The position numbers were made by a program, and so were the translations under genes. Below are positions 32,007 through 43,800 of a stretch of 64,000 nt of DNA, piece after piece. The notes beneath the pieces were generated by a model that saw only the letters and a program-made list of their open reading frames with translations, searched no databases and was not told the DNA's origin. Source of the DNA: Durusdinium trenchii (lineage: Eukaryota; Sar; Dinophyceae; Suessiales; Symbiodiniaceae); assembly GCA_963970005.1 (NCBI GenBank), contig CAXAMN010028983.1:392339-456338 (forward strand), in the 5' to 3' direction. How positions within the stretch are numbered: position 1 is the stretch's first letter; each line of letters starts with the position of its first letter.

Positions 32007-35000
32007 TCATGGCTCACTAAGAGAGCCTGTGACACCAGCTTCCACTGCTTGCGCTGCCTGCGCCGCCTGATTTGCCTCTCTTGCCTCCCTTCCCTCCCGT
32101 CGCTTGGCCTCGGGCCGCCCCACCGCCGCCACCGGCTCCGTCGGCGCCACGCCGCGGGGCGGGTGGCCTTCGGGCATCTTGGGCTCCGCGGGGCGCAGGC
32201 GCTTGGCGACCTGGCGGAGGTACCAGATGTCCTCCTCCAGGATCTCAGCAATCCGATCCAGTTCCCAGGACTCGATGAGTGGAAGCTGCGTTGGGCTCTT
32301 CACGCTTTTCAGCATGGCCTCCAATAAGGGGCGAACGGTGGCCCAACGGACACGGAGGTCCTCTCCACCGGTGTGGATGAAGATGTCATGGTAGACGCTC
32401 TCGAACATGGTATCCAAGCCACCATGGCTCATCTGGATGCGATCGAATTGCCTCAGCTGATCCAGTGTGAGGCCCAAGACCACAAAGCATAAGAGCACAC
32501 AGAGGACGGCCAGCTGACTCAGTAAGGAGACGACTCCTGAACCTTGAGACCAAGCTGTAGCAAGACCCCCTGAAAAGCGCCCATGTCCAATGAAGGCAGC
32601 GACGAAGAAGGGCAAACTGAGCATCAAGGCAGCCCCGCGCCAAGCGCGACTGATTTGCTGCTTCGCACTCTCCCGGACCTTGTTGCACATCCGCGAGAGC
32701 ATGTCACTCTGGCGCAAGCATTCCTCCAGGGAGGTGACGATGTTGTCCCAATGTCGCACCTGACAAGCCCCGAAAAAAGAACAAAAAACAAGGCAGAAAC
32801 TCGAAAACCCAAGTGGTTCAGAGGGAAAGTGTGGGTTGTCAAATTAAAAAGGACCGGAACCACATCCATACTACCCCGACCACCACAAAAAAAGAAACAC
32901 CCATGCATATTCAACAAGCTGGTCACAACCTGGAAGTCTGTTCAGCCCACAGAAATTGCTGGAGGATTCTGAGGTTCGCCCATCTCCACGCCCCATCCTG
33001 CCTTCGCCCGTAGCACCTCACGTACCACAGCGTTCCGGTTGGCCGCAAAGGCCTCCAAGGGCAGCTCGTTCTCATGCGGAGGTCTCTTGGAACCATTGCG
33101 CTCCTTGGATCAGGTTGGACATGGAAAGAATCGAACCTGTCTCCACACCAGACTGAACGCCACCGGGGAAAAAGGGGCCGCCAGGGCCCAGAGCGAAGAA
33201 CCAGGTGCCCATGGGGCCCAGGGAGACCCCCACAAGGAATCGTCCACCATGATCCACAGGATTCCAGGTGTCTACAGATGTCAAGATGTACGAACTACTC
33301 ACCAGTCCGTACGGTCGCAAAGAAGCGGACCGTCCACCCCTTTGGAGGGCCAGCACGACGGAAAGAGAAGTCAACTGACTGGCACAAAAGGACCCCCCAC
33401 CATGCTCGCAAAAATCAAGGGAAAACAACAAAAAGAGTCTTCTACTCCGCTTTTCTGGCCGTCATCGCTGAACCACGCGCGTGGCACTGTGGCTTCGGCC
33501 GCCAAGGCTCGTTGTACATGGTCCAGACCATGGGGATGTCCTTCTGCGGGATCACCTTCGACAAAGCCCAGCCCAAAGTTCCGAACGCTCGAGCAAAGTC
33601 CACGTTGTTGTCCAGCTGGTCGACCTTGTTCAGAACCACCAGGAACCTCTGTCGGCCCAACGAAGCGACGATAACCCGTGCCGGGGTGCCGCGACTGGAG
33701 CTGGAACATTTGGGTGAATGAAGTGAAGTGTGGGTCATACACGCTGGAACCAGAGCTGGGAGCGTCATGTCTTCCCCTCTACTTTAGAACGCTTGTTTGG
33801 GGAACCTATTAGGTATGAAAACCTAGCACTGCCAGCAGCCCAGAAGAATGCATAGAAAACCGTCCCTATCATGAAAGTAGGTCCGGAAACGGTCCACTTG
33901 CCATAGACATTAAAAGAAAAGGAAAAAAACTCACCTAACTCGGAAAGAACAACAGAACTAACTTGGCAACTCCCCCAATCCTTCAAGAAGCTTGTGATCC
34001 AGGCCCGCCAGCGATTTGGTCAGAACCTCCAGGGTCTCTCCAGTGGTGCCCGGCTTATCTGGATCAAAGAGGAGCAGGATGAGATCCGATCGCTTGGCCC
34101 ACCACCGCACCACTTCCACGAAGTTGTATCCCCTCGCCTTGCAGCCAAATTGCAGCCAAAAACATCGAACAGCTTCTAATTATATGAATTAATGAATTAA
34201 TGAATTAGGAACCATTTAAGTATCTTAATGTGTCTTTCATTGAGGAAAGGAATTCTTGTCTTGATGCCCCAAGTTCGTGGACTTGAATGCTTGAAACATC
34301 ACCAAAACGCCGGTCTTTCCCTCCGGGTCGACCCCGAAAACAAAGACGGAAGGACTCGCGGAGTCCGGCCTTGCTGGAGGTCTGATTGTTCCCGGGCAAA
34401 TCGATCATGCCTGGAGTGTCCACCAACTGTAAGCCATAAGGCAACTCAGCATCCTTGGGCAACACCTGAGGCAGTTTCTGAACGGCCCTGCCGATAAAAC
34501 GATGGCCATCCCACAAGCTATTTTTGGAAGGACATGCAGTGACATGCGGTGACATATTTAGTAAGATCAACCCCAAAAAGTACCTCCATGGAGGAGGAAA
34601 CCAGTCTCTCATCGCAACAAAAGATCTTGTAGCTAGGGCCCTATGGGCCAATTCATGGATCCCCGTTTAATGGTGTGACCAAATCCAAGCTCTTCCAATG
34701 CCCAAAGACCATCCGCTTCCTGCGGCAGTGGCCCAAGAAGGACCGGCCAAAGCGCTGGAGCTCCTGAGATCTGGTCCCTCTCCGTGTCCAGGTGTCCCAA
34801 AAGGTGCTTCCTTCTTAGCTTATTGTTACTACTAGCGTCCTTGTTACTACTAGTAAGGCACTTGTTACTAGAAGCGATGCACTTGTTATTAGTAGCTTAT
34901 TGTTTCTCCACAGGAACGGAACTGGAAGGAAGGATGCCTTCATTGGGTATGTCATCCTGGGATCTGAAAATACATGTTTGGTCATGAAGGTCGAAGGTCC

Positions 35001-36458
35001 TGCGTTAGGTTGGGCCGGTCTGAGACTCGTAGAGCTGGAGCAGAGGTGTTTGAGGATCACCCGGACCAGGTGTTTTCAGGTTTGGGTGTCGTTCGCTCGA
35101 TGGCATTGGTTTTGGTCGGCAACTGAAAATCTGGTTGAAATATGGTTGAAATGAAGCCTGGCATTCCTCTTAGCTGTCGTATGAAAAAAGATCTACCTAC
35201 TGAGGCTCTTCCCACATCGGGGCATCGCCGTAGAAAACACTAGGGTGTCTGGTTGGATAGGCTGATAGGCTGATAGGCATGATTTATTCGGTGTCTTTCA
35301 CCCTGACGGGTTTATGCAGCCATCAAGGAACACTGCAACATCAGCAATCCAATTTTCCTCTAGACTCCCTGCCTCCCGGGATGTCCAGCTGCTCCATTAG
35401 ACCCCAAAAAAGATAAAGAATTCAAGAACGCATTAGCACTTCCCTAAAAAACAAGAAAAAACGACCCCAAGATTTGCTGAGACAGCCCAACTCTTTTCCG
35501 TTAGTCAGGGCGCACGGAAAGCTTTGTTCTCGGAGCAGCCGGTCAAGGTGGGGCCATCCTCGAATTGCTCGTGCTCCTCGCTGCGCTCCAAAATGGTGAA
35601 ACCATCATCGGTGGGCGCCACGCCTGTTTCTTGGACCTGCCGTGTCGAGAGAAGCAAGGACGTGGAATCCATCCGGAGATCTGATGGGTAAAAGCCCATG
35701 AGTGGGACAAAGACCGAACAACGCAGGAAAGCATGTAGTTGTGGGTACATATTTTATACACAACTCTAGTATGACTCTTGAGTCCGTTTCTTTTTGACAA
35801 GTTCTTGGGATTGGCCTCTATCCCAGCCAGATCCCACCCAATTCCATCCCTGTCCAGCAGTCCCAACTTCACTCCATTTAGCCTGTTTGCAACCTTGCAC
35901 TCCCCTCCAGTCCCCTCCAGTCCCATCTGATTTGTGGACCTGAACCCCCATCATGCGATTGATGAAGGTAGACTTCCCCGACGAATGGTTCCCGATCATC
36001 AAGACCGTGGGTTTGCAGGGGAAGACCGCCATGTCAAACTCGAAGGGCCGTCCGGGTAAGCGCTTGTCGATGGGCAGAAGCACCGCTTCCTGTAGAAAAC
36101 CAATGGCCGACTCCAGGCGTTTCTGCAGCGCCGCCGCGTCCGCATCCTTCAAAAAGGCCTCGTCGGTGAGGGAGTATGGCCTCTTCAAGCGTCGGGAGGC
36201 CTGAATGGAGCGGTGCCGGCACCATGAAAGCAAGGAAAAGGCCATCAGAGCCAAGAAAGTCACGACCTTGGGATCCTCAAGCTTGGAACTGAGCCATTTC
36301 GTTTCAGGCTCCTGGTGCTCTTCCACCTCTGGTGTGTGAGCTTTCGCCTTTCTGGGGAAGATGGAGAAGCCTTGCTCCGAGAGCAAGGAGCACAGCAGGA
36401 GCCCTATGCTCCACAGCAGACACCGGCGAAGGGCGACCGCCTTCCTCCTCGAATCCAT
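32007..36458 (-). CDS. Membrane GTPase of the dynamin/EHD/sarcalumenin superfamily (7 exons, 613 aa, complete)
   Basis: Exons 35946-36458, 35512-35636, 34403-34487, 33992-34137, 33509-33646, 33002-33083 and 32007-32759 join with every phase correct. The N-terminus has two hydrophobic segments (CLLWSIGLLLCSLLS, VVTFLALMAFSLLSW). The G domain then follows: G1 MIGNHSSGKSTFINRMMG, G2 TGVAPTDDGFT, G3 LVDTPGMI, then RGYNFVEVVRWWAKRSDLI, LLFDPDKPGTTGETL and G4 LNKVDQLD. The pattern GNHSSGKSTFIN/TGVAPTDDGFT/DPDKPGTTGETL is that of EHD and Srl-like membrane-remodelling GTPases. The last exon adds two more hydrophobic segments (SLPFFVAAFIGHG and VLCVLLCFVVLGLTL) and an acidic-basic tail, stop TAG. Donors are GT, GC, GA, GC, GC and GC. 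The start at 36458 is the ATG of MDSRRKAVALRRC; the frame is open further upstream. Location in the ER or plastid membranes is a guess. Confidence 0.88.
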
Positions 36459-36872
36459 GTGGAACGCGACCGCCTTCCGATTCGAACCATCCGATGGGCG
36501 GCTGCGGCAGAGAGCGGCGGCGGAAGAGGCACCAACCCGCGCGCGGATCGGAAGGGCGAAGACCCTTTCTTTGGAGACCACTGCTTGAGACCACCTACCA
36601 CAGGCATCTTGCTTGGTTCTAGCAAATGATCTGTGTCTGACTACCCCTGGAAAAAATATTACGGTATAGGTTGAATAGATGGTTCTGGCAGCTACAAACA
36701 ACATCGCCAAGTTTGCTTCATCTCGGACTTCTATCCAAGCTGGTGGACTGTCCCAGATTTGCTCCTCTGCCAGGGCAATTCAAGGCGTTGAGCTAGACTC
36801 CAACTCCAATTAAGCTGAAAGTATAGGTGTGCGCGAGTGTTTTGGGGCCCTTATGACGTGGATATTGGTAGC

Positions 36873-37628
36873 TTAGAGCATTCTTCCCCCATCCCTGAAG
36901 GCCAACAGCCCCAAATCCTCAAGTCTTCTCATCTGCACCTGGTCATGGAACCCCTCGTGTCCTAGGTGCTCCCGGTCGAACCCACTCCAAGCAGACCTGC
37001 CTTCCAGCAGTCTTAGGACCTGCGCGAAGTCCCCTCGCCGCAAGGCCTGTCACGGTACCACCCCCCAGCTGTGATCTGAAAAATGCCGACGGTGCGATGC
37101 CGACGGCGCATCCAAACGAGCCAACAGGAAGATCCCAAAAGCGGAAACGTTCGACTTGGCTCGCCTTTTAAGAGTATGGGAACTCTATTGGACGTTTTAA
37201 TTTGAGCTAGACCTATATGTCAAGCAGGTCCAGCATGATCTTCCATCCGAGCATTGGCAGCTCCAACTCTTGAAGTGGCTTGGCTTTGTTGACCATCGTG
37301 AGCTCGGTTGATGGGAACCTGGAACCCCTGATCCTTTGGATCAGACCCCATCCAAGGATTGAGACTTCATATCGGCAGAGTCAAAAAAATCCGAGCCACC
37401 AGCAGCCCAGTGGCCAACCCCACCCCCAAACACACCTGCAGCGCTGGCCGGGCAGCACCTGCAAGTCGGCGATCCATCGCGACACCTCGTGGACCACTTA
37501 GTGGTCTTCGGTGATGTTGGAAACCTCATTAACCACTCCTCCATTGAGACACACATGTTTTAACCCCAACCCACCGTCGTCGGTCGCCGACGTCGGGTCG
37601 CCTCGATCCTCCGGCAGCTCTTCCACAT
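36873..37628 (-). CDS. 3' end of an unknown gene (three exons)
   Basis: Three exons join in phase: 37602-37628 (VEELPEDR; acceptor GGCAG, donor GC), 37459-37496 (VHEVSRWIADLQ; donor GTGCTG) and 36873-37046 (ALRRGDFAQVLRLLEGR ... RRLEDLGLLAFRDGGRML, stop TAA). The helix-rich LRRGDFAQVLRLL resembles ankyrin-type or other short helical repeats, but I cannot name the family. A further open minus frame at 38181-37987 (GGAEVLTLYLFGPGAMTPIS) may be an upstream exon. The SPRY gene ends at 38325, so the 5' part is either very short or the SPRY gene is nested here too. Confidence 0.45.
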
Positions 37629-38324
37629 CTGCCGATAGAAGCGCCGCGGGGCGGTCGCGGGTCGGTGGACGAGTTCAGCACCGGAAAGCGGATCTATGGT
37701 CTATGAAGGCATCTGCACAACTATTCGGCGTTTGGGGGAAGGTGAGGTCGCACTTCAAGAAAAAGTATGTAAATTTGGTGAACGGCAAATTGGATTTGTT
37801 GAAGATAGTAATGATGCCTGACACTTTTCTCAGAAAAAGAACAAAACTGTGTTATGTAGAAACAGTTGGATGTCTTTCAATGCTTGAATAGAATACAAAA
37901 ACTCCTTTAAAGGGCATAAAGGGAAGCTCACCCAATTCTGTTTTATCTCACCCTTTTCCAAGTCACCCGGGCCCCTCTCTTTTCTACTACAGAGTACTTT
38001 TGGCTCTCAGAAACCCGGATGGCCCCTCCAGGCCCATCCAGCGGTCACCTGGCGAAATGGGCGTCATGGCGCCCGGGCCAAAGAGGTACAGCGTCAAAAC
38101 CTCCGCACCCCCAATCGGTGTGAGGTCGCCAGAGGGGGGTGACGCAACGTGGACTGAGTCTGAACTGGTTGGTGGTGTCAACTCGGTTGGAAAAATACGA
38201 ATCAGTGGGCTTCAACCGCTGAGACTCCATTCGATTCGGCGAGAGCGAACAATTCGGACAACGAACATTCGGCGAACTCCGCCACTTCTTCATGGGATGA
38301 GATATGAAACGATGAAACAACTGC

Positions 38325-39287
38325 TCACCCGCTCAGATGGCTTTTTCCTGGCATGCCAAGCTCGTGGCGTCGCCGCCAAGCTTCGAGATCCACGGTCGAC
38401 CCCTCCGCGGTCTTTCTGCGGAAGGCTTCTGCAGAAGGCTTCGGGTCGCCGTCGAAAGGAGCGATATCATCTGGAGGTTCACCCAGGTGCGTCAGAGCGA
38501 CTGTGCAACCTGGATGGTTTGAACAAAAACTGACGCAGGGATGCACGTTCGGCGCTCCTTCGCAAAACACATGTTCTGTTCGGCGGCAGGGTCCTGTTGA
38601 TCGTCTGTTGAGGACAAACTCCAGCGGAACGCCAGGTGTTCGTAAGTCCACCAAAACTCCAACGGAATCTCCAACACCCATGGGGACTGAAATCTCCAGC
38701 TGTCCTGCATGAACTCGGGTATCTCCTTGGTAGGCATCTCCATCATCAAACCAGAATGACCAGGAGTCATGATCATCGCCCAAGTACGAGGTTGGGAATT
38801 CCCTACACAAGCCCATCCGCAAGCTCACCGGCCTCTCTGTGCCGTGACCGTTCTCCAAGAGCTTCACTTCAAAAAAGTGGCATTGACCCAATTTCAACTC
38901 AGGTCCAAAAGCTGCTGGGTACATAACGTCGTGAACATCAAAGAGAAGTCCTCCACTGCGAGGAAGCAGTTTTAATAGCGTTCCCTCCTCTTCAATCAAA
39001 ACACATTTGTCAGTAGGAGCATTCTTGAAGTTCATGGGACCAACTACAGCTGTGATTGTGCTACCACTTTTGATGTCCAAGGCTTGTAAGGTCTGCTTCC
39101 CATCCAATGCACTACCGGCAAAAAGCAAGGCATCCAACTTGCCCCTGAGCAACGGCAGCAGCTGAAAGGCGTTGCAGGCCTGTTGCTTGAATTCATCACA
39201 TGTCCAAGCTGGATTCGCATCCAGAACAAAAAGTGGCTCCCCCGTGAGCGACAGCACCTCAATCTTTAGAGGGCTGATGTCGCTCAT
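38325..39287 (-). CDS. Intronless ubiquitin-like + SPRY domain protein (320 aa)
   Basis: A single uninterrupted ORF, unusual beside neighbours with exons near 50 nt. Residues about 6-84 form a ubiquitin-like module (IEVLSLTGEPLFVLDANP ... LKSGSTITAVVGP type; here DIKSGSTITAVVGP). Residues about 105-270 are a SPRY fold: HFFEVKLLENG, RMGLCREFP, SWSFWFDDGDAYQGD, GDSVGVLVDL, LEFVLNRRS and VHPCVSFC in the right order. SPRY domains bind peptides and often serve as ubiquitin-ligase adaptors or receptors. A short match to the end of the dinoflagellate spliced leader (GGCTCAAG, 39322-39315) lies 27 nt upstream of the ATG, which with the lack of introns suggests reinsertion of a spliced mRNA. The function is unknown. 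Confidence 0.85.
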   Translation of the reverse strand: MSDISPLKIEVLSLTGEPLFVLDANPAWTCDEFKQQACNAFQLLPLLRGKLDALLFAGSALDGKQTLQALDIKSGSTITAVVGPMNFKNAPTDKCVLIEEEGTLLKLLPRSGGLLFDVHDVMYPAAFGPELKLGQCHFFEVKLLENGHGTERPVSLRMGLCREFPTSYLGDDHDSWSFWFDDGDAYQGDTRVHAGQLEISVPMGVGDSVGVLVDLRTPGVPLEFVLNRRSTGPCRRTEHVFCEGAPNVHPCVSFCSNHPGCTVALTHLGEPPDDIAPFDGDPKPSAEAFRRKTAEGSTVDLEAWRRRHELGMPGKSHLSG

Positions 39288-39756
39288 ACCTTCGACGAAA
39301 TCTATACTAGCTATCTTGAGCCTTTGAAATTGCAGCCGTCAACAGCAAACTGCACGGTGTTTTTGGCACGGGGCATTTTACCACACCACAAGAGGGGATT
39401 CATCAAACATATATCCTTAATATGTGGTTTAAATACACGTCAAAACAGCTTGCCAAAAGACGAGCGGTTCTTTGGAGCTTCTTTGGAGTACCGCTGGCCA
39501 AAAACCGCCATCGGCGGAGGGGAGGGGAACCGGAAAAGGTGGATCTCATCTGGAGCTCAGCTAGCAGGAGTTAAGACATGCAACCAGAGCTAGTTGAATG
39601 CCATCTGATTGCTGATGTCCACCAAACTGGTCCAGGTGAGCCGATGAGTCCTTCAACCGCAGTTCAGAAACCAAAGCACCTCTGACCCCAGTCTCTGGGT
39701 CATTCACATCCTCTATCCATCCTCTGTGCATCCTCGCCCCACGCGCTCGTGCGGCG

Positions 39757-39855
39757 CTAGTGTCGCACCTTGAAGAGGAAGGAACACAACACGAAGACCC
39801 ACACCGTCACCTCGAGGAAGCCGGCAGTCGCCCCAATGAGTTGGTGGGGTGGGTT
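39757..39855 (-). CDS. 3' exon encoding a C-terminal membrane helix, unknown protein
   Basis: An open frame of 32 codons and a TAG. It follows an AG acceptor (GGAAGAAAG) and contains a strongly hydrophobic run (FLEVTVWVFVLCSFLF) followed by KVRH and the stop. This looks like a tail-anchored or multi-pass C-terminus. It is not SecA. Upstream exons may lie in 39.9-40.6 kb; one weak candidate frame is at about 40300-40350 (RETAALGGAVKAP). I do not recognise the family. Confidence 0.4.
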   Translation of the reverse strand, partial: NPPHQLIGATAGFLEVTVWVFVLCSFLFKVRH

Positions 39856-40707
39856 CTTTCTTCCTCCATGCCACAATCGTTATCAACCCCGCAACATCAC
39901 CTCACCTGTCGTCTGAACTATATTGGAGGGAACTCCCCCCAAAAAATGCGGACCAAGAGATACTCTTTGGCTTGACTCGACCCACATCCAACAGCCAAGG
40001 TGCACAGAAGTTCCAGAGACCCCAGGCCCAAAGCATGGCGACAAGGGCGTGCTTGGGCCGAGGCGGCCCGCCCTGAGGGCCGCCCAATAGGCTGGAAACG
40101 AAGGCCGGAATGGGCCCGAATGGGCCTGAAAATCAGTATAGTGAGGTGAGTTGATTACAGTACTCTCTAGTCTACTGTATGTTTGGGCTGGAATCCCCGA
40201 ACCGGGGCAGAATCCAAGATGTGGGATGTCATGAATCTGGATGTGTGGATGTTGAGTCGCCAAGACTAGTCTTTCACGTCTGGTTGAGTCGCCTCAGCTT
40301 GTTAAGGGAAGCCAAACGCACGGTGCTTTCACCGCGCCGCCAAGCGCTGCTGTTTCCCGTCTCTCTCTCTCTCTCTCTCTCTCTCTTCAAAGCTCTGATG
40401 TTTTATCGGGGCCCGATCAAGAGTCAAGAGTTTTCTCTCCAAAACGCGTGGGAAGAAGATCAGAATATCAGAGGTTCATGTTGCTTGAAGCCGCAGCAGC
40501 TGCGGAACAACGATACCCGGCCAGAGAGGATGGTGCGCACGGCGCAGCGGCCACAATTGTGGGGTCCCAAAAACTTCCAAAAAAGGGATTGTAGTCACCC
40601 CTGAAGCTGTTTTTTGTATAATACAGTATATTTATATAGCATCGATAAACCTTCATATTCAGGCCATTTATGACGTTCAAGCCTTCAGGCGCTTCCAGTC
40701 AGCTTCC
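39856..40707. other. No recognised gene
   Basis: The missing SecA C-terminal exons or the exons of the membrane-helix gene should be here. I found no YDEVMN..QR, RGYGQRDPL or wing-domain motif on either strand. Confidence 0.5.
40362..40386 (+). repeat. (CT)n microsatellite
   Basis: About 24 nt of ct repeats between the SecA 3' end and the membrane-helix exon. Confidence 0.95.
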
Positions 40708-40815
40708 CTAACCTTCCAACACTTCCTCCACTTCCTCGCCGAACCCAACGTTCGGCGCCGGTTCTTGCACGGAGAGCGAAGCGCGGTCGCATGTGGGGGG
40801 AGGAGAGACGCCGAC

Positions 40816-43800
40816 CTTCTTCTGCGCCTCCTCCAAGGAGTTGGACAAAAGCCCCGACCTCGCCGCTGGGAGAAGTGAAGCACCAGCAAGGCCGCTCGAG
40901 CCCGATGGAGAGCAAGTCCATCGCTGATTCCGTGAGAGGGGGTCGGGTAGGGACGAGCTTTCTTGAAGGATTGGTTTTGAGAGATGGTACGCGTGAACGC
41001 ATGGGTTAACTGCTCCTTCGCGCTTTGGTATGAGAGTGATGACAAGAAGGGTTTGCTTTGGTGCAACTCCCGCGCGTTTTGGGGTGAGGCAATTTCCAGG
41101 TCGGGCTGGGCTCTCGAACTCCAGTGGCACATCATCTCTCTGGCTCAAGCTCATCATGCCTGCCAACTTCCCGACCGGGCGCACGAACCCCCGCGCCCAG
41201 CGTCCCCGCGGCAACAGCACGAACGAAAAAGCTTGAGGCGGAAATCCACGCACTCGATGGCACTGAAAGAACATGCCAGAGGGGCTCATCATCTTCTTGA
41301 TGTTGTCGCCTGCCCATCATCAGCAAGGGGGCAAGGGGCTACCACGGGCTACCCGGTTCATCTCCAAGTTCTAGTGGTTTGGGTGAAACGGTGAAATACC
41401 ACTTTCTTCCACCATGGGTGTTACGAACCCTCACATTCCTTTGATTCCTTTGAGGATCATGTTGAGACACGGAGTGACCCACAAGACCTACGCTCTCTTA
41501 GTGAGAAGGAAGCTGAATATCTCTGTCCTTCAGCCAGTTGCTTGACAATGCGAGTTGTAGGGAGAAGGGACTTGTCTCAAGGAAGTCCCCTACCTCTGTG
41601 CAGCAAGAAAACCATCTACCTGGCAAAGGAACCACGGTCTCTTGACAGGGCAACTGGAACTTTCACCAACAGCACAGCAACTTGCTAGGGTGTGACCAGC
41701 TTGGTGTTGTTTCATGTCTCAAACCAACGGCAACGGCTGCGACAATCCTTGCCGCTGGCCCCTTTTCCGAAAGAGCACCACTCTCGGTCTGCAGCAGTCC
41801 ACCAGCAACCTTGCAACACATTCCTCACAGACGCATCGTGCCAAGCTCCAGCAGATTGGGCCACATCGATAATGTGGGCAGCCACCACCAAGTCCTTCAA
41901 TGGCCAACTCTTCCGGAGACTCCGGAGACTCATCCTGCAGTGTTAGATGATCTGAAGTCTACGGGGGGCGAAGCGCTCTTCCACAGCTAGACTGGTGGAA
42001 GATGGTGGAAGCATATCAAAGCTGAGGTTGTTTCATGATCATCGCGTGGCCTTTGTTGGAAGCCGAAGTTGCTCAATATTCATGCGCAGATTGCACCCTC
42101 AAGGCCAGCTCACTCCCTAGAAGAATCATGGAAGTGGAGCTCACCACCTCTTTAGTGTTCGATTTTCCCATCCACCTCACCACACCATGATTCTTCCAGG
42201 GAGAGTTGTGCACATCAAGACACATCAAGAAGATCAGTCTGTGTTTTGCTCTTCAGCTAAAAGGCGGCGCATCCAGCCGAGTCCCACCGATGAGGAGCTG
42301 CGATAGAATCGCGGGCATCAGGAGTCCAAAGGTTCTCGCATTTTCCAGCTGCAAGACTCCAGGTATTAGGTTGCAATCAGCAACTTTTGATAGGTTGTGG
42401 TTGCAATCAATCCTGGTTCCAACCTTGAAAGCGAAGCCTGACTCCCCCGAACCAGCGCGATGTTTCCTCATGTTTTTCGTGGATCAGTGACATCTTCATG
42501 TTCACCGAAGATATTGCATACCATGCCATGTTCTTCATGTTCTTCATGTTCATATATACATCTTCATGCCAGGAGCAGGGCTTCAGCTTCTTTTTTGTGA
42601 TTCATCGCTGCCGAACATGGATTCCATGCCATCGCCGGAACGAAGCAGCATACACTCTTGTCAAGGGTGTATGCAGGCGTCGGCCATGGCACAAAAACCA
42701 CTCCAGCTTCATGGAGGAGGCAAGGTAGTTTGAGAGGCACTGCAGAATGGGGCAAGTCTGTCAAAAGTGAATGAACCAAATTGAGAAAGACTTATATAGT
42801 TGAAAAGCTCCATTTACGAAGAGAAGGAAAACTCTGGAACAGGTCTTTTAACAACAACAAAAAAGTACGAAACTTAAACAAAAAAACGACACTCTGCGAC
42901 CATCCCCCCGCGGCTTGATGAACCCCCGCCTCCAAAGATGCGGAAAATCGTGTCATTCAAACCTCCAGTGAGGCGGAACATCATCGTCCGGGTCGATGCA
43001 GATCGGTTTGGTGCGGTGTTGTTCTGCGGTGGCGGTGCTGTCCCTCGTGTACCAGGTATGGAAAATGGAAGCATGGAATGGAAGACCCCTCCAGGTGAAA
43101 GATGTGCCAACCCGTTCGACTTCGCTACCTGGATTTGCAATCCAAGTTCTGCTTCACTGTTCCTGGTTCGCCTTGCCCAGGCGACGTGTCCCGCTTCCCC
43201 AAACCGGGGGCCCCGGACTGAGGAAAAAACGCGTAGCGCCCGGATCGCCCTGCCGCGCCTTGGTGGCCAGGTGGGTGATCCGAGAAGTGACCGACCAACC
43301 AACCAACCAACCACCATCTTCAACAGTCTCCAACCATCCAACTATAAATGCTTCAAAATCATTGCCCAATAAGACACGTCTTTTTCAGAAGATGGGAACT
43401 TTGCGGCCAAAATCCGTCAAAAATACAATGCGCAGTGATAAGTCTGAAGCCAAGATGGGCCGAGTAATACCTCTTACAAAGTATTGAACCACTCATTCTT
43501 CAGATATGTTGCTTATACTGTTGCTTTTTATATATAAGTATCTTGGGATAAATCAACTCCCACAGAACATCACAGCAAGAAAAATGAAAATCTTCAAATC
43601 CGCGGCAAACACTTTCACTTCGACCCATCTCATCTCTCCCCCCAACAAAAAGGGAGATAGAAAAGAAAAATGACCTCCGCTCCAAGCATTCCTTCAGTGG
43701 CTGAGCCCCCCCTTCCCCTTCCCCTCGCACCGGGCGAAGGATTCGTCTCCAGGGCTCGGACGCACCGGCCACGCAATTGGTTGTCGATTCGCCGAGACTC

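Noticed and set aside
42120..42205. Ten-base inverted repeat agaatcatgg/ccatgattct
   Set aside because: Short arms and wide spacing; similar words occur elsewhere (15339, 53458) but do not form a convincing element.
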